Numbered from the stretch's first letter, positions 36,562 through 50,000 are shown. The stretch is 64,000 nt of DNA from Nymphaea colorata (GCF_008831285.2 NC_045149.1:20103035-20167034), one strand, 5' to 3'. Translations and numbers: made by a program. The notes: a model not told the origin generated them from the sequence alone.

Positions 36562-38718
36562 ATGGCTTCAATCCCTGCATTTGGAGATACCCATTTCGTG
36601 TCTTCGTTCCACACAGCCGTAAAACCCTCTAAAACCCCTCCGAATCCTCTGAATCCCACCATCCTCTTTCCCTTCCCCTCCGCCACTTCCGCCGGTAAGT
36701 CTACGAGAACCCTCTGCCAAGCTTCCCCAAGTGAATCTCCTCCAAAACCGCCTCCGAATTTAGCGGAGCAGCTGCAGCCTCTCTACCAGAGGCTTCTCTC
36801 TCAGAGCAACACCGCCAACTCCTCCCCTGCCCAACCCTTGCGGAAACCCAAATCCACATGGGTCAATCCCTCCAGGCCCAGGCACTCTGTGCTCACTCTA
36901 CAGCGCCACAAGCGCCTCTCCCATGCTTGGAATCCCCACCTCAAGGAGCTCAAGGTCTTCGTCAAGAAACTCAACGATTGCGACCTCTCTCAGGCGTCCC
37001 TGGAGACCTCCCTTGCCGAACTTGAACAGCCACCAAGCAAAGAGGACGCCCTCTTGATCCTCAATAGTTTGAGACCATGGCAGAAGGCCCATCTCTTCTT
37101 CAATTGGTTGCAGACCCACCACGCCGAATTCGCCTCCGAGACCGTCTTCTACAATGTGGTCATGAAGAGCTTGAGGTATGGGAAGCAGTGGGAGATCGTC
37201 GAAGGCCTCGCCAGAGAGATGATTCAGAAAGGTATCGCTTTCGACAACGTTACTTACTCTACCATCATCACATGCGCTAAGAAATGCCGGCTTTTTGAAA
37301 AGGCCATCGAATGGTTTGATAGAATGTATCACACTGGTTGTATGCCTGATGAAGTTACCTACTCTGCAATTCTTGATGTTTATGCTAAACTGGGTAGAGT
37401 AGAGGATGTCTTGACTCTGTATGAGAGAGGTAGAGCAGATGGGTGGCAGCCGGACGTCGTAGCTTTCTCCGTTCTGGGCAAAATGTTCGGGGAGACTGGA
37501 GATTACGACGGAATCCGGTATGTCCTGGAGGAAATGAAAAGTATCGGTGTTAGGCCAAATGTGATTGTGTATAATACGTTTCTAGAAGCACTGGGCAAGG
37601 CTGGGAAACCAGGTCTGGCGAGGAGTCTTTTTGAGGAGATGACCAGTGCTGGCCTAACGCCTGACGCTATTACGCTGACTGCGCTCGTCAAGATTTACGG
37701 GAAGGCGAGGTGGGGAAGAGACGCCCTGCAACTTTGGCAACAGATGAAGTTGAACAAATGGCCAATGGACTTCATTCTTTACAATACTTTGTTGAGTATG
37801 TGTGCTGACCTTGGGCTTGAAGATGAAGCAGAGAAGCTGTTTGAAGATATGCGTCAATCAATCAACTGCAAGCCAGACAGTTTTAGTTACACCGCGCTGC
37901 TTAACATCTATGCTAGTGGCGGTGAAGTTGAGAAGGCTCAGAAACTGTTTGAAGAGATGCTGGAATCTGAAAATAAGCTCAATGTCATGAGTTCTACCTG
38001 CCTTATTCAATGTTTTGGTAGAGCCAGGAGAATCGATGATGTGGCGAGAGTGTTTGATGTTGCAGTTGACAGAGGAATAGTACCAGATGATAGGATGTGT
38101 GGATCGCTCTTGTCTGTAGCCTCTTTCTGCGAGAATGATGAGGTTGATAAGGTTCTTGCTTGCTTGGCAAGAGTAAATCCTAGGCTGGTTAGGTTTGTAG
38201 AAATGATCAGCAACCCAGGAATCGATTTTGAAATGGTTAAAGAAGAGTTCAGAGCAGTACTTAATGAAGCTTCTGTTGAAGTGCGGAGGCCTTTCTGCAA
38301 TTGTCTGATAGATATATGTCGCAAGCGCAACCTCGCTAGCAGGGCTCATGAATTGCTTTATTTGGGAGTCGTCTTTGGCTTGTACTCTGGACTGCATACC
38401 AAATCCAACAGCGAATGGTCCTTAAACCTCAGAAACTTGTCAGTAGGTGCGGCTTATACTGCACTTGAAGATTGGGTGAGAGCTCTGTCAAAAGCTGTTC
38501 AAAGAGACGAAGCGTTGCCCGAGTCGTTTGCAATTCATACGGGTGTTGGAGCTCATAAGTTCTCTAAGGGTCTGTCATCTATTTTTGATTCGCACTTAAA
38601 AAAGATGGCTTCACCGTTCAATCTGAATGACCAGAGGCCTGGATGGTTCATAGCTTCACAAGATGAAGTGGTTTCATGGGTGCAAAATGGGGATTTATCC
38701 ACCTTAGCTGCCACATAG
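36562..38718 (+). CDS. SOT1: Chloroplast PPR-SMR protein, SOT1 (At5g46580) type
   Basis: Intronless, 718 residues, ATG in good context (gccATGg). The first ~65 residues are Ser/Thr/Pro-rich without acidic residues at the start, a chloroplast transit peptide. From about 190 to 550 there are tandem 35-residue P-type PPR motifs (for example VTYSTIITCAKKCRLFEKAI, VTYSAILDVYAKLGRVEDVL, IVYNTFLEALGKAGKPGLAR). A C-terminal SMR domain follows from about residue 618, with LNLRNLSVGAA at 621 and TGVGAHKFSKG at 660. In Arabidopsis SOT1 binds the 5' end of the plastid 23S-4.5S rRNA precursor and its SMR domain cleaves RNA; the same role is inferred here. P-type motifs without a DYW tail fit RNA processing rather than editing. 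It converges on the PP2C gene. Confidence 0.96.
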   Translation: MASIPAFGDTHFVSSFHTAVKPSKTPPNPLNPTILFPFPSATSAGKSTRTLCQASPSESPPKPPPNLAEQLQPLYQRLLSQSNTANSSPAQPLRKPKSTWVNPSRPRHSVLTLQRHKRLSHAWNPHLKELKVFVKKLNDCDLSQASLETSLAELEQPPSKEDALLILNSLRPWQKAHLFFNWLQTHHAEFASETVFYNVVMKSLRYGKQWEIVEGLAREMIQKGIAFDNVTYSTIITCAKKCRLFEKAIEWFDRMYHTGCMPDEVTYSAILDVYAKLGRVEDVLTLYERGRADGWQPDVVAFSVLGKMFGETGDYDGIRYVLEEMKSIGVRPNVIVYNTFLEALGKAGKPGLARSLFEEMTSAGLTPDAITLTALVKIYGKARWGRDALQLWQQMKLNKWPMDFILYNTLLSMCADLGLEDEAEKLFEDMRQSINCKPDSFSYTALLNIYASGGEVEKAQKLFEEMLESENKLNVMSSTCLIQCFGRARRIDDVARVFDVAVDRGIVPDDRMCGSLLSVASFCENDEVDKVLACLARVNPRLVRFVEMISNPGIDFEMVKEEFRAVLNEASVEVRRPFCNCLIDICRKRNLASRAHELLYLGVVFGLYSGLHTKSNSEWSLNLRNLSVGAAYTALEDWVRALSKAVQRDEALPESFAIHTGVGAHKFSKGLSSIFDSHLKKMASPFNLNDQRPGWFIASQDEVVSWVQNGDLSTLAAT

Positions 38719-40688
38719 CAGAGGATCTTACGCGTTTAAATTAAAAGCAATGGCTTTCTTATTCTCCGCAGCTTATACTTCTTAGACGAGTACCTATTTC
38801 CTTCTGGCTTTGTAAAAGTATATCAGAGTAAAATTTAAGATGCTAAGATTGAACAATTCTTTCCACGATTGTTCTTTGAAAATTTATTTGTCATAGCTCA
38901 CCTTTGTGCTTCTGTTTATCAGCAATTCTGTCACCAGGATGCCTTTCCTGTATTATTACGGTCAGTTGCACTAAATAATCTGCCAACATCGTTATTTATG
39001 TTTTCTGTTTCGTTACTTTCTGTGGCAATTCTGCTACTGCCGATGGAAGCTGTGTCATGGTCGAATACATGTTGAATCTAACACGGTACACTGTATATAT
39101 CATTTGATATGTAACTAGTGGCCTTTCCTAAATACATTATCAGATTTGGTCTATTGTTTTGTAAGATGTTAAAAATTTTCCACTTTGCATATTGATGTTT
39201 TCATGATTTTTCTTGATATTCAACGTTATTCATTTTCCTGCATGGTTAGAGTCTTGCCCTTGTTGTAGTTGCGTTTCACTAAATGGTAAAAGGTAGCGGC
39301 TGCACTTCAATTGAGGCCTGGATCACTGACGGAGGAGAAATAGTAGCAGTTGCTTTCCAGCAGTTAATTGTTGCATAAATTCCCTGTTATACCGATGGAT
39401 TTTTTAAGACCAATAAAGTTTCAGCTGTAAAACCTTTCTTGTGAAATAGGCAAGGACAAGACTTGCAACAATCATTTTCTGTACGCTTTGCCTGTCTGCT
39501 TCTTGATACTTCTTGTACATGAATTCTTCAAGATTGTACATGAATTCTTCAAGATTGGCAAGACTGGTCCAAAGCAGTGGATTTGTACCGACAGTATTGC
39601 TTGAAACAAGTGCCCCAACTATCCAAAAAGAAAGGTGAGGATCCCACCAAAGGCTACTCCAGTGAAGCCGTTAAAGGTGCCTTAGGAGGTTATTCAATCA
39701 AGAGTCAGTAAGAAAACATATACAATCAGCGGGGAATTTTTACTTGTCTTGGTCACTCAACTGTGCTTTTCTATCAGACGTTCAATATCACTGACTGAAG
39801 GTAGTTTCATCCGGTAAAATGGCAGGAAAAATTGCGGCAACGAGATGAATCAGTACAATACCTGTGCTCTGATAATGCATGTCTAAAATTGAGAGTGCTC
39901 TCAGTACAACCATATTAGGTAAAATTTTAGCTCAGTGTTCGCATCTCCATATTATACAAGGGTACAGCGTGTTCTTAATCCCTCCTATTGAGCTCTACGG
40001 GAGCTTAAACACAAAAGGAAGATATATAATATTAAAACCAAAAAGAAAGAGGAAAACTACAAAAGACCGCCTGCATTGCAGACACTCGACAAAGGCTCGA
40101 GATGAGCATCACTTTACTCTGAAACTATGAAACAAAAAGAATAAAAAAACAGCAATAGCCTGCACAACGTATACCGTCTCTTTATGCCTGTAGGAATTTT
40201 CCTTCACCGAGAGGCTCGATCAGATAGGCAAGAAGTCTCTTCGTCGGAGCTGAATCAAAGGGTTTTCTGATGAGTTTCAAACTTGCGTTGGTCGGCACCA
40301 AGAACCATTAGCTTTGAATGCCCTGGAATTTTCTCCGTAGGCCATGACCAACCCCAATGGTAATTTGGCATCACTGTAATGATTATGAGGAACACAGTTC
40401 AGTCAGGCAACACTAACATCTTTCTGCAACTCATCTTTCTGCAACTTAAGACTAGACGAGCAGGCGGATCAGCAGATGCCAGAGTTGATATACTCCAAGA
40501 ATTCCATCGGAAGTCCTTGTTTTAGGGTAGAAAAATCACCAATGCTTCGGGTTCACCATGAGATTGATAATCACAGGTCAGTTAGGCTACCTGAACTTGA
40601 GGCTAGAGTTAGAGACTGATAAAGAAGATGCCACGATCACTACTCCAAGAAAACCATCAGACGACATCGTATCCTCATTAAACAATCC
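38719..40688. other. Convergent intergenic region, PPR and PP2C genes
   Basis: About 2 kb. Contains the 3' flanks of both genes and a perfect 21-bp tandem duplication at 39514-39555 (tgtacatgaattcttcaagat twice). No gene was recognised; short open frames lack family signatures. Confidence 0.5.
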
Positions 40689-43600
40689 CTAGTATTTCCC
40701 TGAGGACTTCCATATTCTTCCTTCAAGAGATATGACCATGACTGTGACATCATCATGGTATTTCCTGCGGTCACCCTGTGGTATATCCAATAACTCATGG
40801 AAATCCATGCCTGAAAGAGAGGATAATCACTAATCAGTAAGACACGCTACCAGCTGAAACTAGTTTTCCTGCCTTTTATTTCTGAAAGGCAAGAAATCGG
40901 TTGCATTGGAATCACTTGGGTGGAAGCTTCTCAATTTTAAGCCGCAGGAGAAAAAGGCATCAAGATCCACCAATACATGTAAACTTATTACACTAAGCTG
41001 ATAACTGCACTAACTACCATCAATTATTCCGAAGCATCAAAATCAAAAGAAGTAGATCGACAAGAATGGGCAAGTCAAAGCACCAAAAGGAACAAAATTT
41101 TTCGCTAAAGGGCTAACAAGTTCCATCTTACCAGCTTTCTTTGCAGCTCTGAAAAGAAGCTCCTCGATTAAGTACTGTGCAGGATCTCCATCAGTAAACT
41201 TCTCCATGAAATTCCCAACGTGAGAAACCACTTCCTCATTGCTTAAATACTGATATAATCCATCAGATGAGAGAACCAGGAATTGGTCTTTGGGACCAAT
41301 TCTATGATGAGAAAGAGAAGGTGAACATGAGATATATGGTGCAGTACCAATATATTCACTGCGAAACATTCCAAGTAGTGCGTTGTTCCACTTTGCCTGA
41401 AAATATTAAGAAATATAAAGCCATCCGACTCAATTAACTAAAGAATATATAAGGAGTTTCCCTACACGTAATAAAAGCTTTCTCAAACCACCGGTTCATA
41501 TTTATACAAGGGTGCAGTTCCATGCCAAAAAATTCTGATTATGCGAAATTTGACTTACGTAATTTATAGATTATGCTGATGGTATGTTTAATAGAGGAAA
41601 TCTGTTCCAATTTTGGGAAAAGAAAAAACCTTGAAGAAAAGCAGATACTCTCAGGGTAAAGAGTAGCACGGAACAAACCTGTTTGAGAAATCCAGCACCA
41701 AAGGCCCGAGTAACTTTCAAACGACCTTTGACTCTGTCATTAACAATGCATCGGCTGTCATCTGGATGTTCTCTCTTGATTCTCAAAACCTCCTAAGAAG
41801 ATGAACACAACAATTTTTTAGACCACAGTTGACATGAAGGAAAATGTCAACAAATTGAGAATGGTAACGCTATTGGTTTATGCTGAAAGCATCTATGCAT
41901 AGAATTGAAACTCATTACTGCAGCCATACTAACGTGAGTAAGACATTTTATGGATTCTTACTTCTTCGATGCTAGTACTGTGATCAGTGGACAACTGCAA
42001 AGCTGTCAACTTCATCAATTGAGCAGAAAGTTCAGCCTCTTCACAACTTAAGCTTCCACAAAGATCAGAGGCATCTTCATGGATTCCTTCCAAGACTGAA
42101 CCAGCATCTCTCTTCTCGTTTGATGTCCTGATGGAATCATTCTGATCTGTTTGGCCCTGTGCCACTATAGCACGGCTATCGCCAACATTCATAACGTACA
42201 CATCCTCATCCTTCATTAAGACCACCAACAGACAAGAACCCACCAACGCCAACTCAGGGTTCTGATCAAGTGCCTTATCTGTCATATCTAAATATGCACG
42301 TTCAGTCGTTTCAAGCCCCTTAGAGAGAGCCTTCAGGACAGCTTCATGATCAATTCCTTCGGTTGTGCATTTCCGGCAACTGCCTTTCGTTGTTCCGTCA
42401 AATTGGTTCTCAACCTCAAATTTCTCTTTGTCAAAATCATATGACCAGCGGGACAACTTCCTCTGATTCTGCTTGTGCTTGGAAAAGCTGCGTTTTAGCT
42501 TTGAGAAGAGCAATGATCTCCCCTTTCTTTGCGTGGCCGAAGCAGGTGCAGATGCACCACTCCCATTCCATCCATCTTCCTCCTTCACCTCCCCTGCTGA
42601 TGTTCCCTGAAAACCATGATCCTTCACCATCTGTCGACCTACAACCGGGAAATCACGAGCGGCCCAAAATCTATATGCAGCGTCACCTTCTTCCGCAAGC
42701 AGTTCCTGCAAGAGCTTCCCCCTTTTCACCTCCACTGGCTTTTCATGTAAGGTCGCCCTTTTGGTGGACCCATCAGCCGGATGTGAATCGGGTAATCTCT
42801 CGCTACACTTTTCTTCTGCAACTACTAATATTTCCTGCCTCCCATCATCTCTGTCCCTGTTCTCAATCCAGCCGCCTTCTTCTTTCATGGAGTCGCCGCA
42901 ACCATCGTCCTGCAGCCTCTTCTCGTCCTTTTCCGAACAAGGGCCTTGCTTATTACCGCCTACCTTCGAATTCTCCACGGTTTCACCCATCCTTTCATTG
43001 AATTCTGCACACTTGGAAGAAGAATCCTCTCTGGCCTCCCAAAACACACCCTCGAGTTCGTCGAAGATCGCCTGGTAAAGGTTAGACATCAGAAAATCAG
43101 TGGCATCTGGCCCGTTAAAACCATCATAAATCCCAACAAAGAGCCACCCATTATCCTCTGAGACGACTACATGCACCCTATCTTCCCCTGCTTTCCCATG
43201 AGCCCATTGAAGATTGTCCCCAAACTCCCCACTTGACCGTTCTTCTTCTCCATAATCACAGCACCTCCTGTTACCACAATTACCGTTGTTATCGATAGTA
43301 GTGCCACCGGAACCAACAGCATCGCCAGATTGATGCAGTCCTGCAAAATTCAGCATGGGGAAGACCCATGGCCTGTTCTTCTCCGAGAAGCTTCTGTGGA
43401 ATGCCCTCTTTAGAGCAACAGCAGATAAGCCTTTCCTCTTCTTTTTCTTACCCAATGGCGCCGAGAAATGGAAGCTATCCGCTCTATCCAGCGGGCCTGA
43501 GTAGGCTCCTCTCTCCAGCGGCCCGGACATGAAGCCCCTCTCGAACCTACCAGAAATGCCGAATTCCTGGTTCTGCTGAGCCGGCACCCTAGGGACCGGC

Positions 43601-44043
43601 TGCAGCGGGATCGAGCTAAAGAACGAGCTGCCAACGAAGAAATTGTCGCCATTCTTGCCGCCCCCATTGAGTCCACAATCGCCACCAGCGTCAAGGGAGC
43701 CCAGGCTGCCGCCGCCGCCGCTACTGAGCTTGCGGCGGCCATGGGAAGAGAAGACGGCGGTTGGAGCAGACAAGTTGGCACTCACGGACGCGCCAGAAAT
43801 CGAGCGGAAGGTCGTCTCTGCGGCAGCAGCAGAAGAAGAGGTGAGACGGCCGGAGGTGGAAGGCGAGAAGCGAGCGGAGTCTGAGGAGGAAAGGCCGGGG
43901 GCGTGGCGGACGTAGCAGAATGAGTGACCGAGGGTCTCGTCCAGGGGAGGGTCCTCAGAGGGGTAGGGAAAGTGGACGTTGGAGCGGCCACCATCTTCGG
44001 CTTTGATGCAGGGGAGGAGGGTAGAGGAGACGCCGTTGCCCAT
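40689..44043 (-). CDS. PLL1: Protein phosphatase 2C, POLTERGEIST/PLL1 type
   Basis: Four exons on the minus strand: 44043..41962, 41792..41679, 41396..41132, 40810..40689; 860 residues, close to POL. MGNG at the start supports N-myristoylation, as reported for POL/PLL1, which act at the plasma membrane in stem-cell signalling downstream of CLAVATA. The N-terminal third has [26 protein letters not shown] and repeated SGPLER/SGPLDR/SAPLGK blocks (173-200), all diagnostic of this clade. The PP2C core is split by an acidic insert: GEDRVHV (286-292), [10 protein letters not shown] (305-314), [43 protein letters not shown] and [10 protein letters not shown], including the metal-binding Asp residues. 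Choice of PLL1 over POL rests partly on neighbouring genes. Confidence 0.95.
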
Positions 44044-47000
44044 CGCATTCAGGTATCGCCTCCAGAGTCCTCCTCCCCTTCTATTTCTCTCTCTACGTGC
44101 AAGGTAGTATTCTGCAGGTAAATGGCCAGCTCAAAGCCTCAGAGAGAGAGAGAGAGAGAGACTTTGGGCTGCTTCCTTTTTGTTTCGATCGTCAAACTCT
44201 CGCTCTCTTATTTGCCTTTTCTCGGTTGGCGGGTAGAAAAGCCAGAGCCTTCTCTTTCCTCTCTCTGTCTTTGACTCTCCCTCTTCATACTGGAGAGAGA
44301 GAGAGATCAGGTCATTTTACCTGCACCAAAATTCTCCAGTACCTGTGAGTATCTTTGACGACGTAAAGCTAATAACAGGAACGAATCGTCTCATGGTGTT
44401 TCTCCTTGCTAAGCTGCAACCCTCATTGCTTCTCTATAGTTCGTTTCTGTGCTTTCAATTCTCTGTTCTGCTTCTGCCTCTGCTTCGCCAAATTCCATTG
44501 CCTCTCCCAACTTAACCTCTCTCAAACATTTAACTTGTTAGCATTGGCTTCACGTATCAGTGAATCCTTTTCACTTACAGGTAACAACTTGCGCTCAATT
44601 AATCTGTTACGGATAGGTTCTGCGTAGGCGACTCTGCTAATGGTGGGTAGTGCCTAATGCTCAGCATCATGGGGAAGGAGAGAAGAAAGAGAGCGAAATT
44701 TTGGCGAATCTTAATCAGAACCGGCTAGTCAATTGCAAAGATTTAAGATTTGTATCTGTGATATTGCCAACGGACACCATTAATGTCAATGGGCAACGCC
44801 TAATTTTTGGCCTCCTGCTTCCTAACTCCATAGTAAGACACTGACCGCAAAAACTAGCTTAATATAAACCCCATGTCTAAAGATTTCTTTACATCAATTA
44901 GGAAGACTATCGGGCTTCTGGATCTGTCCTTCTTTCCTAACTCGAGAGATGCATATTTATGAGATCTTGTTGGTTGTTCCTTCATTTAAATACTCTGTAC
45001 TTGCTTTCCCATTTTTTATTTTTATTCTTTTTTAGCATTTTTATTTTCTCGTTCAATAAAGTCGATTGATTTGAATGCACAACAATTTCTTATCTGACTC
45101 GCACAACAACCCATTGAATGCTCTTTACAGCCCTTGATTTTCACATAAAATCAGATCCTTGATGACAGAGGCATCACTCTGGCTTTCCCATCAACTGTTC
45201 ATATCCTTTTTTTCAAACACAGATACCCATTTGAACTAAAGACGGTTTGATATCTTAGGTGAGCATAAAGTTAACAACCAAACCATGTAAGGAAAAAGAT
45301 TGATGGATCTTGAAGGGTGTAGGAATCTTACTGCTTACAGTTTCAAAGGAATAGCATCTGCAGAAATCAAACCAACAATGTGTTTTCTGCATGCTACGGC
45401 CCTTTAACAAAACTATTGCTTCCTACCCTGAATAGTTTGATGAACCCTTTAGGCTGATTTTGATAGCTTCGGATTTTAAATAATCGGATGTAAGATTCAT
45501 AAAGAGAGAGATCAATCTATATATGGTTTCCAAATCTGTTTTAGGTCGACAAACTGTAGATTTGAGATCGGACCCTCGACAACTAAGATCCACCTGGGCT
45601 ACCTTCGCACCTTTATATCATGAAAAGTTAATACAAACACACCAAATTTCATATGTTTGCCAGATTTTCTGAGTTTTGGGAAGATACGAGGAAAGAACAC
45701 ATATAAACCGATGCCATAAAATATTCAAGAACTTCAAGAGAAGAACAGGCAAATATTACGAGGATTAGATGAAGATGGACCAGGGTGGGCAAATGCCAGC
45801 CTGACTTGGGCCCATCTCCTCCGTCCTGACTCCCACTGCTCCAGTCTGGCCATTCTTGCCTTTGACCAGCACCAACCCAGCAACTTCTCAAACCCCTAGT
45901 TTAGCTTTTTCTCTTTGCCTCTGCATATTTTAAGTTTCACCTGTAGATTTGGTCAGTCTATCTTCTTATTAAACGTTCAAATATACATAAAAAAAAATCC
46001 AACTATGTAAACAAATACAAGATCATAAAAACACAGAAATAGTCGTGAAAATCTATCGCCGAGATCATGTTTTATGAAAAGTTTAAATATCTTACATTCA
46101 TTGGTTACAAACACTCAATCTACTCGGTACAAGAGACAAGAACTGAAAGATTAGTTAGAGAAAGAAAGTTGCTGACTGTGATGCCAATTATTTAGTAAAA
46201 CATTCATATCTCTCTCTTTTTCTCGCGTGCGAGAGCCCACGCTCTGCCCCGCGGAGCACGCCAGTAAGAAAAAAACAAGGAAAGAAACGGGATTTGTCAT
46301 TTACTATCCAAACGGGACCCGCGTTTTATGCTTTTTCCTAAGAAAGTCAAAATCCCATCGCTTCTTGCTTTCTTCCGTGGAATCCATTTTCTGGGTTTTT
46401 ATTTCCCAAAGTCAACGAAATTGAATCTAACGCATCAGAATCCCTGGCCCCTCGTTTTCATTCATCATGAGCAGAGAAAGCAAAAGTGTTTTCTTTCAAA
46501 ATTGGTCCTCGTATTTTCTTCCTTATTACAAGATGGTAATCTTCTGTTCTGATGCCTTTTAGCGACGCTTTTCTTTTAGATACTTTCTTATAACGTCCAT
46601 GAATTATGTATGACTGCTAACCAACAAACTTTATTGAAATATGATTTGTGTTGAGAGTTCTCTATCAATGATATCGTCTTTTAGTTGTTGTTGGATAACT
46701 AAAATTTAAAAATTAATTATTAAATTAATGTTAAGTATTTGATTTATGATAGTTTTAATCATGATTTATAGTCTTTGTAGCAACGCAATATTGATTTTTG
46801 TTAGATCTATTCGTTTTCAAATTTTTATAAACTTAGGATCAAAGCACAAACAAGGCAAAAATGTGGGACAAAAAAGACAGAAGATTCAGGCGACCAACCA
46901 CCGGCGGCAGCCGGCAGGTAAAACGTTGAACATTTTAAAAAGGGTAACAAGCTTTGAGAAATACAATGCAAGTTCTTCGGTCAAAGAAAGAAACAATAAA

Positions 47001-50000
47001 AATAGAGAAAAATCTTCTGAGATGATAGAAGACGAAGCGTGACGCCACCAAACACCAATTTTTTTTTTTAAAAAAAAAGGAAAGCGGCGCCGAGCCCTTT
47101 CAGGTAATTTTTATAATTTTGAGGTTTTCCTTTTCATGCAGTTGCCGACTAAATTGCTGGCTGCGTAGCACGTGAGACTAACGCAAGTGTCACCTCAGGG
47201 AGAGTCCAAAATTCAGCAAACCTCTAAATATCGTAGAATTAGAAAAAAAAATCTTTTTTTTTCAAAAAGCAGCATCTCGTCCAAAACTTTTATTTTCCTC
47301 TTTTATGTTAAAAAAGAAAAAGAAACGTGCATCCTAGTTTAGTTTGTGTTGAATCTACTTTATCAAGAACAACTTAAAAGAAACAAAAAAAAATCATGTC
47401 AAGGATTTCTTCATGTTGAAGTCAAAACCTTCCAACTCTAAGCCTACCTTGTCCTTTCACATGTATAAATTATGCTTTTTCCCCCTGAGAGACTGAGAGT
47501 GAACCATGATCATTAAGCCTTATGAAGATTAAATCCTAACCCTAATTTCCTTGGTATCTTTTATTTAATCATATTCAACGACAGTACCCAAACCCTAACC
47601 CTAAGTTCATTATCTTCTATGTAAATAGGATGTTAGTAGATTGAATTTGGATCAGATATACCTTTAATCATATATACTTTTTCGGACATTCATATATTTG
47701 GATTCAAATTCAGATTTGAATACAACTAAAAAAAAGTCATATCTGAATCCAAATCCAAAATCTGATTTCACAATTTGAACCTGATGTAATTCAGCTTTTT
47801 TACATTCTTATCTGAATCTGAATCCAAATTTTAAATCGAATTTGACTTATTTCAACATGTAAGAACTTTAGATCTAAGATATTTGTTTAAAAATGAACTC
47901 GATCTAAATGATTCAGATGGATATCTAATCCATATCAGATACATTGACATCCCTATAATTTACTCGGGTACTCACTGGATGTTGTAGAAAAAACATTATG
48001 TCAGCTTCCTAGCTGCAATTTCAGCTAGTAATTGACCTGTCTCGGTTTTACCTCACTAGCTGGGTCATTTTCCCTAGCAAATGGATCTTCTAGCAGAAAT
48101 TTGTTGAAAAAAAAAAAAAGTGAATGGATTTCATTATGTTCAGTTTATGAAAACTTGGTAGCAGAAGTACACAAACAAACTATGTAATTGAAATTAAGTA
48201 ACAGCATGTTTGAAATGGAAGAATGAAATGCTTTTTCTTATGAAATGCCCTCCAAATAAACCTAGATTTGTATTAGTCAGAACATGGATTCAGTTTTAAG
48301 AAATTTAAGCCCCAAAGTGCAGACCCAAATCTTATTAGGTCAGATCTCATAAAACTTGAATCTGAACCTGGCCCGACCCGTTTACATCCTATACACCATA
48401 ATAGAAAGAGGGAAAAAGTATGTGATGCACTTTACCAATCCCCATAATAGTTGCATTTGGTTATTGGTTTAAAGGACTCTTCGTATGAAGCTGACCATTT
48501 AGCTGATGACGTGTAAGCAGATGATTGGAGAATTCATGGCTGAGGGCCAATTAGAGAATGCCACCTGTCAGACAAGTGTGAACAGGAGTGGTCGCCCATT
48601 CTTAGCATGCAACTTTCCTTAGAACACCTGTTTGACTCTCTTTTTGTCCCTTCTACGTTTACTTAATCTTGAGGTGGGTAGTTGAAGGCAATCTGCATGG
48701 CACATTTATTTTTATAATGTGATCGGGCTTCTTATTGGTTCATATGTCTACTTTTTAAATTTGAACTCAAGATCATCGTCTTGTTCTTAGAATATCATAT
48801 GCCTATTTTAATTTCTTCATTACAATATGATTTTCATTACAACATGATTAACACCTACTATGATATTGGAGGGAGAGAGGGAGGGAGAGAGAGAAAGGTG
48901 CCAAAGTAAAACTACAATTATCAAAGCAATTGCATTGCAATGAAACTCCGAAAACGTCGAACTTCTGCCCCTTAGGGCTAACGGCTGCTTCGGGACTTAA
49001 ATGGAGAATAAAACACCTGCCAACTAAAGTGTCATGGATCAATGTTTTTGCAGTCCTGTAATGTCTTTTCTTGCCCTGGAACCGACCATTTTCAAACCTG
49101 TAGCTGGCGTTGAGTATGCATGACAACATTGACTGTGGTTGATTAGGCAGAAATCATGACCAAAATGAGAGATCGTCACACCTCCATTGTTGACTACCTA
49201 CGTGTTTGTTTCTGCACCATATGCGCCTGTTTGTTTAACCAAATGGAACCGAGAAAAAACTTTCCTGGTCATAGACCTGCCAGTTGCCAGACATGAAAGT
49301 GAAAAATAACCTCTCCCCACAAGATTCGACCATATGCCATAAAATATTGTCAGGAAACGAGAGGATCTAACCTACCCATCAGCCAGTTTAGATTTTTCTC
49401 GTCCTATCTTTTGATGTTTGTTTCGGAAAGTAAACCAAATCGACCAAACTTTGGTGCCATCTGAGCATTTTCTGAGCAATATTCTGAAACAAACATGCGT
49501 AAGGAGATTGCAAGGAAAAAGGGGGAAAAAAAAAACCCAACTCCATGAAGTTTGCCAATCTCAGGTGTCAGTCTATGGTAAGAATTTGACCACATTCGGT
49601 TCGAAGAAAAGAGGAGATGAAAAGGTTATATATTGCAGAAACAGATACTTTCCAGATTGGATTTTCTCTAGGATAACACAATTCATTACAAACTTATTTT
49701 CATATCCTCAATTTACCTTCGGTGGACCAAAGCCTAGTTTACTCTACCTCTCATCAGATGCACACCGCACGCAATAAGGTCATTAACTTAAAACTTTTAG
49801 GAACAGACAACCTCCAGCAATCCTGATAAAGCCATGATAGAGAAACTAGTCAAACCATTGTTTCCCCAGGTATGACTTACTCTGTTGAATCTTTGAACTT
49901 TGAAGAAAGGAGGGAGTCCAAGCGTTAAGTCATATGGGTAGTTAGAAAGGTCTTCGGTATCAACATGGCAAAGCAGGTACCTCGACACACCTAAGTACTT

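Noticed and set aside
36898-37332. 144-codon minus-strand frame and other frames inside the PPR gene
   Set aside because: They mirror codon bias of the intronless PPR gene; only the plus frame shows PPR repeats.
39640-39700. Minus-strand phrase GFTGVAFGGILTFLFG that looks like a membrane segment
   Set aside because: Closed by stops on both sides within about 20 codons, with no flanking exons; treated as chance.
42363-43001. 212-codon open frame on the plus strand
   Set aside because: It lies antisense to exon 1 of the PP2C gene; the minus frame has all phosphatase and clade motifs, and the plus frame has none.
45649-45891. 80-codon minus-strand frame in a locally GC-rich segment
   Set aside because: No signal peptide, conserved motif or splice context; not supportable as a gene.
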